From the NCBI GenBank assembly GCA_013298695.1, contig JAAFIS010000009.1:1-64000 (forward strand): a stretch of 64,000 bases of DNA. Direction: 5' to 3'. The position numbers and the translations under genes were made by a program. Shown in pieces: positions 62,996 through 64,000 of this stretch. Under the pieces are notes generated by a model. That model was not told the DNA's origin and ran no database searches. It saw only the letters and a program-made list of their open reading frames with translations. How positions within the stretch are numbered: the stretch's first letter is position 1; every line of letters begins with the position of its first letter. The stretch comes from Betaproteobacteria bacterium. GTDB lineage: Bacteria; Pseudomonadota; Gammaproteobacteria; Burkholderiales; Casimicrobiaceae.

Positions 62996-64000
62996 ATGAA
63001 ACATCACAATCATTTCTACCCGAATACAAATCGTCGATATTTCCTGAAGAGCGCTGCGGGTGCCGGATTTGCGGTGAGTGGTATCGCAACCCCGCTAGGT
63101 ATCAATCTCGCCGCCATTGCAAATGCATCAGCACAAACCGCAAACGACTACAAAGCGCTCGTGTTCGTCTACCTTGGCGGCGGTAACGATCACTTCAATA
63201 CGGTCGTTCCGTACGACAACGCCTCGTTCACCAAATATTCTCAAGCTCGTGGCTCCCTGACGCGCGCGCGCAGTGGTTTGTTGCCGATCACGCCAATCAG
63301 TTCACAGGGTGGCAAAGAGGTCGCGCTGCATCCAAATCTTTCGGGATTGCAAATACTCTTTAACAACAATCGGCTAGGAATCGTTGCGAGTGTTGGTCCG
63401 CTCATTGAGCCGGTAACGCGCGCGAATTTTGGATTGCCGACTAAGCCCCTGCCTCCGCAACTGTTTTCGCACTTGGATCAGTCAATTTATTGGTCGAGCT
63501 CGCAGGGTAACGGCGCGCAGCAAGGATGGGCTGGACGCATTGGCGATTCAGTAGCTGCAAACAACGCAGCGAGCGTGTTTACCAGCATTTCAGTGTTCGG
63601 CTACACCAAGTTGTTGGTCGGCGAACAGACGTCATTTTTTACCGCAACCGAAGCGGGTGCACCGAGTGCGTACGCGGAACCGGGCACCGGGCTTGACAAA
63701 GCGCTCACCCGTTCATCCAATCGCACCAATCTTCTGGAAAAAGCGTATGCGCAAGTGCATGAGAGCTTGCGCGATAACGGCGCAGCGCTGCAGAACGCGA
63801 TCTTGCCTGAGAGTACATTTGCAGCGCCGCCGGGCGGTGGACGCAACACGCTTGCGCAGCAACTGTTGACCGTGGCGCGCATCATCGGCGCGCGAACGAC
63901 GCTCGGTAATAAGCGCCAAATTTTTTACGTCCAGCTGGGCGGATTCGACACCCACAGTGGTCAAAACGAAGCGCACGATAGCAACATGATTTCGCTCAAC
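62996..64000 (+). CDS. DUF1501 protein, Tat-exported, cut by window edge (pair B, arm II)
   Basis: 335 codons visible; the frame is open to base 64000. Ribosome site TTGGAG before the ATG at 62996. Tat-type signal NRRYFLKSAAGAGFAVSGIA. Core: DYKALVFVYLGGGNDHFNTVVPYD, ALHPNLSGLQILFNNNRLG, LFSHLDQSIYWSSSQG, QLGGFDTHSGQNEAHDSNM. The last third, with the SDFGR and DHGWG blocks, lies beyond the window. Its closest relative here is the product at 49527. Confidence 0.9.
   Translation, partial: MKHHNHFYPNTNRRYFLKSAAGAGFAVSGIATPLGINLAAIANASAQTANDYKALVFVYLGGGNDHFNTVVPYDNASFTKYSQARGSLTRARSGLLPITPISSQGGKEVALHPNLSGLQILFNNNRLGIVASVGPLIEPVTRANFGLPTKPLPPQLFSHLDQSIYWSSSQGNGAQQGWAGRIGDSVAANNAASVFTSISVFGYTKLLVGEQTSFFTATEAGAPSAYAEPGTGLDKALTRSSNRTNLLEKAYAQVHESLRDNGAALQNAILPESTFAAPPGGGRNTLAQQLLTVARIIGARTTLGNKRQIFYVQLGGFDTHSGQNEAHDSNMISLN

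Noticed and set aside
38602-64000. A true cellulosome with cohesin scaffold
   Set aside because: No cohesin-like domain or scaffold repeat is visible in the window; the module differs from cellulosomal dockerins in its N-terminal place and its single canonical calcium loop. The docking idea is kept only as a hypothesis.

Overview
The window looks like the chromosome of a betaproteobacterium (Burkholderiales-like). The evidence is the nadE-glnB pair, the FemAB-like GNAT gene next to a histone-deacetylase-family gene, uvrB with a LexA-type box, IPTL-CTERM surface proteins, and a moderate-to-high GC content. The exact taxon cannot be fixed from the sequence alone.

Layout. 0-16.4 kb is mostly housekeeping: a 5'-truncated RluA-type pseudouridine synthase, a molybdenum hydroxylase pair (iorAB-like), a decayed VapBC-type toxin-antitoxin locus, a LysE-type exporter, mgsA, a membrane diguanylate cyclase, an overlapping enoyl-CoA hydratase/HDAC-like/GNAT operon, nadE, glnB, mscL, a secreted beta-helix protein, a small lipoprotein and an RluF-like pseudouridine synthase. 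16.4-21.4 kb is richer in GC by eye. It holds two large secreted repeat proteins, one with adhesin-head repeats and one with seven beta-propeller-like repeats; the second has short dispersed repeats inside its reading frame. 21.7-26.1 kb is an unusual minus-strand gene string: a second iorAB-like pair followed directly by soxY, soxZ and soxA. 26.4-38.2 kb carries tldD, a lipoprotein, an IPTL-CTERM protein, a BLUF photoreceptor with folE, a uracil permease, a relic toxin, a padR regulator with a clear operator, a Nudix-like gene, a secreted alpha/beta hydrolase and uvrB.

The most interesting part is 38.4 kb to the right edge. It is a secreted-protein island with two arms. Each arm starts with a DUF1800+DUF1501 pair of subtype A, continues with one or two secreted proteins (a glycosidase and a beta-propeller protein in arm I, a helical-barrel protein in arm II) and ends with a DUF1800+DUF1501 pair of subtype B. 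Between the arms, on the minus strand, are a TPR-LuxR regulator and a c-type cytochrome protein. A 20-bp lux-box-like palindrome precedes each arm, in opposite orientations.

Every Sec-exported protein of this island, but none of the Tat-exported DUF1501 partners, begins after its signal peptide with the same Cys-bracketed module of about 115 residues, which contains a perfect DxDxDG...D calcium loop resembling a dockerin half. The adhesin-like protein at 16.6 kb has the module too, and the repeat protein at 18.2 kb has one half of it at its C-terminus. My inference is a co-regulated set of secreted proteins that share a calcium-dependent docking or folding module. No cohesin-like partner is visible in the window.

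A second genome-scale signal is a family of 17-bp palindromes (roughly GCCCAAT-N3-ATTGGGC) in many intergenic gaps. I see no tRNA, rRNA, CRISPR array or complete insertion sequence.
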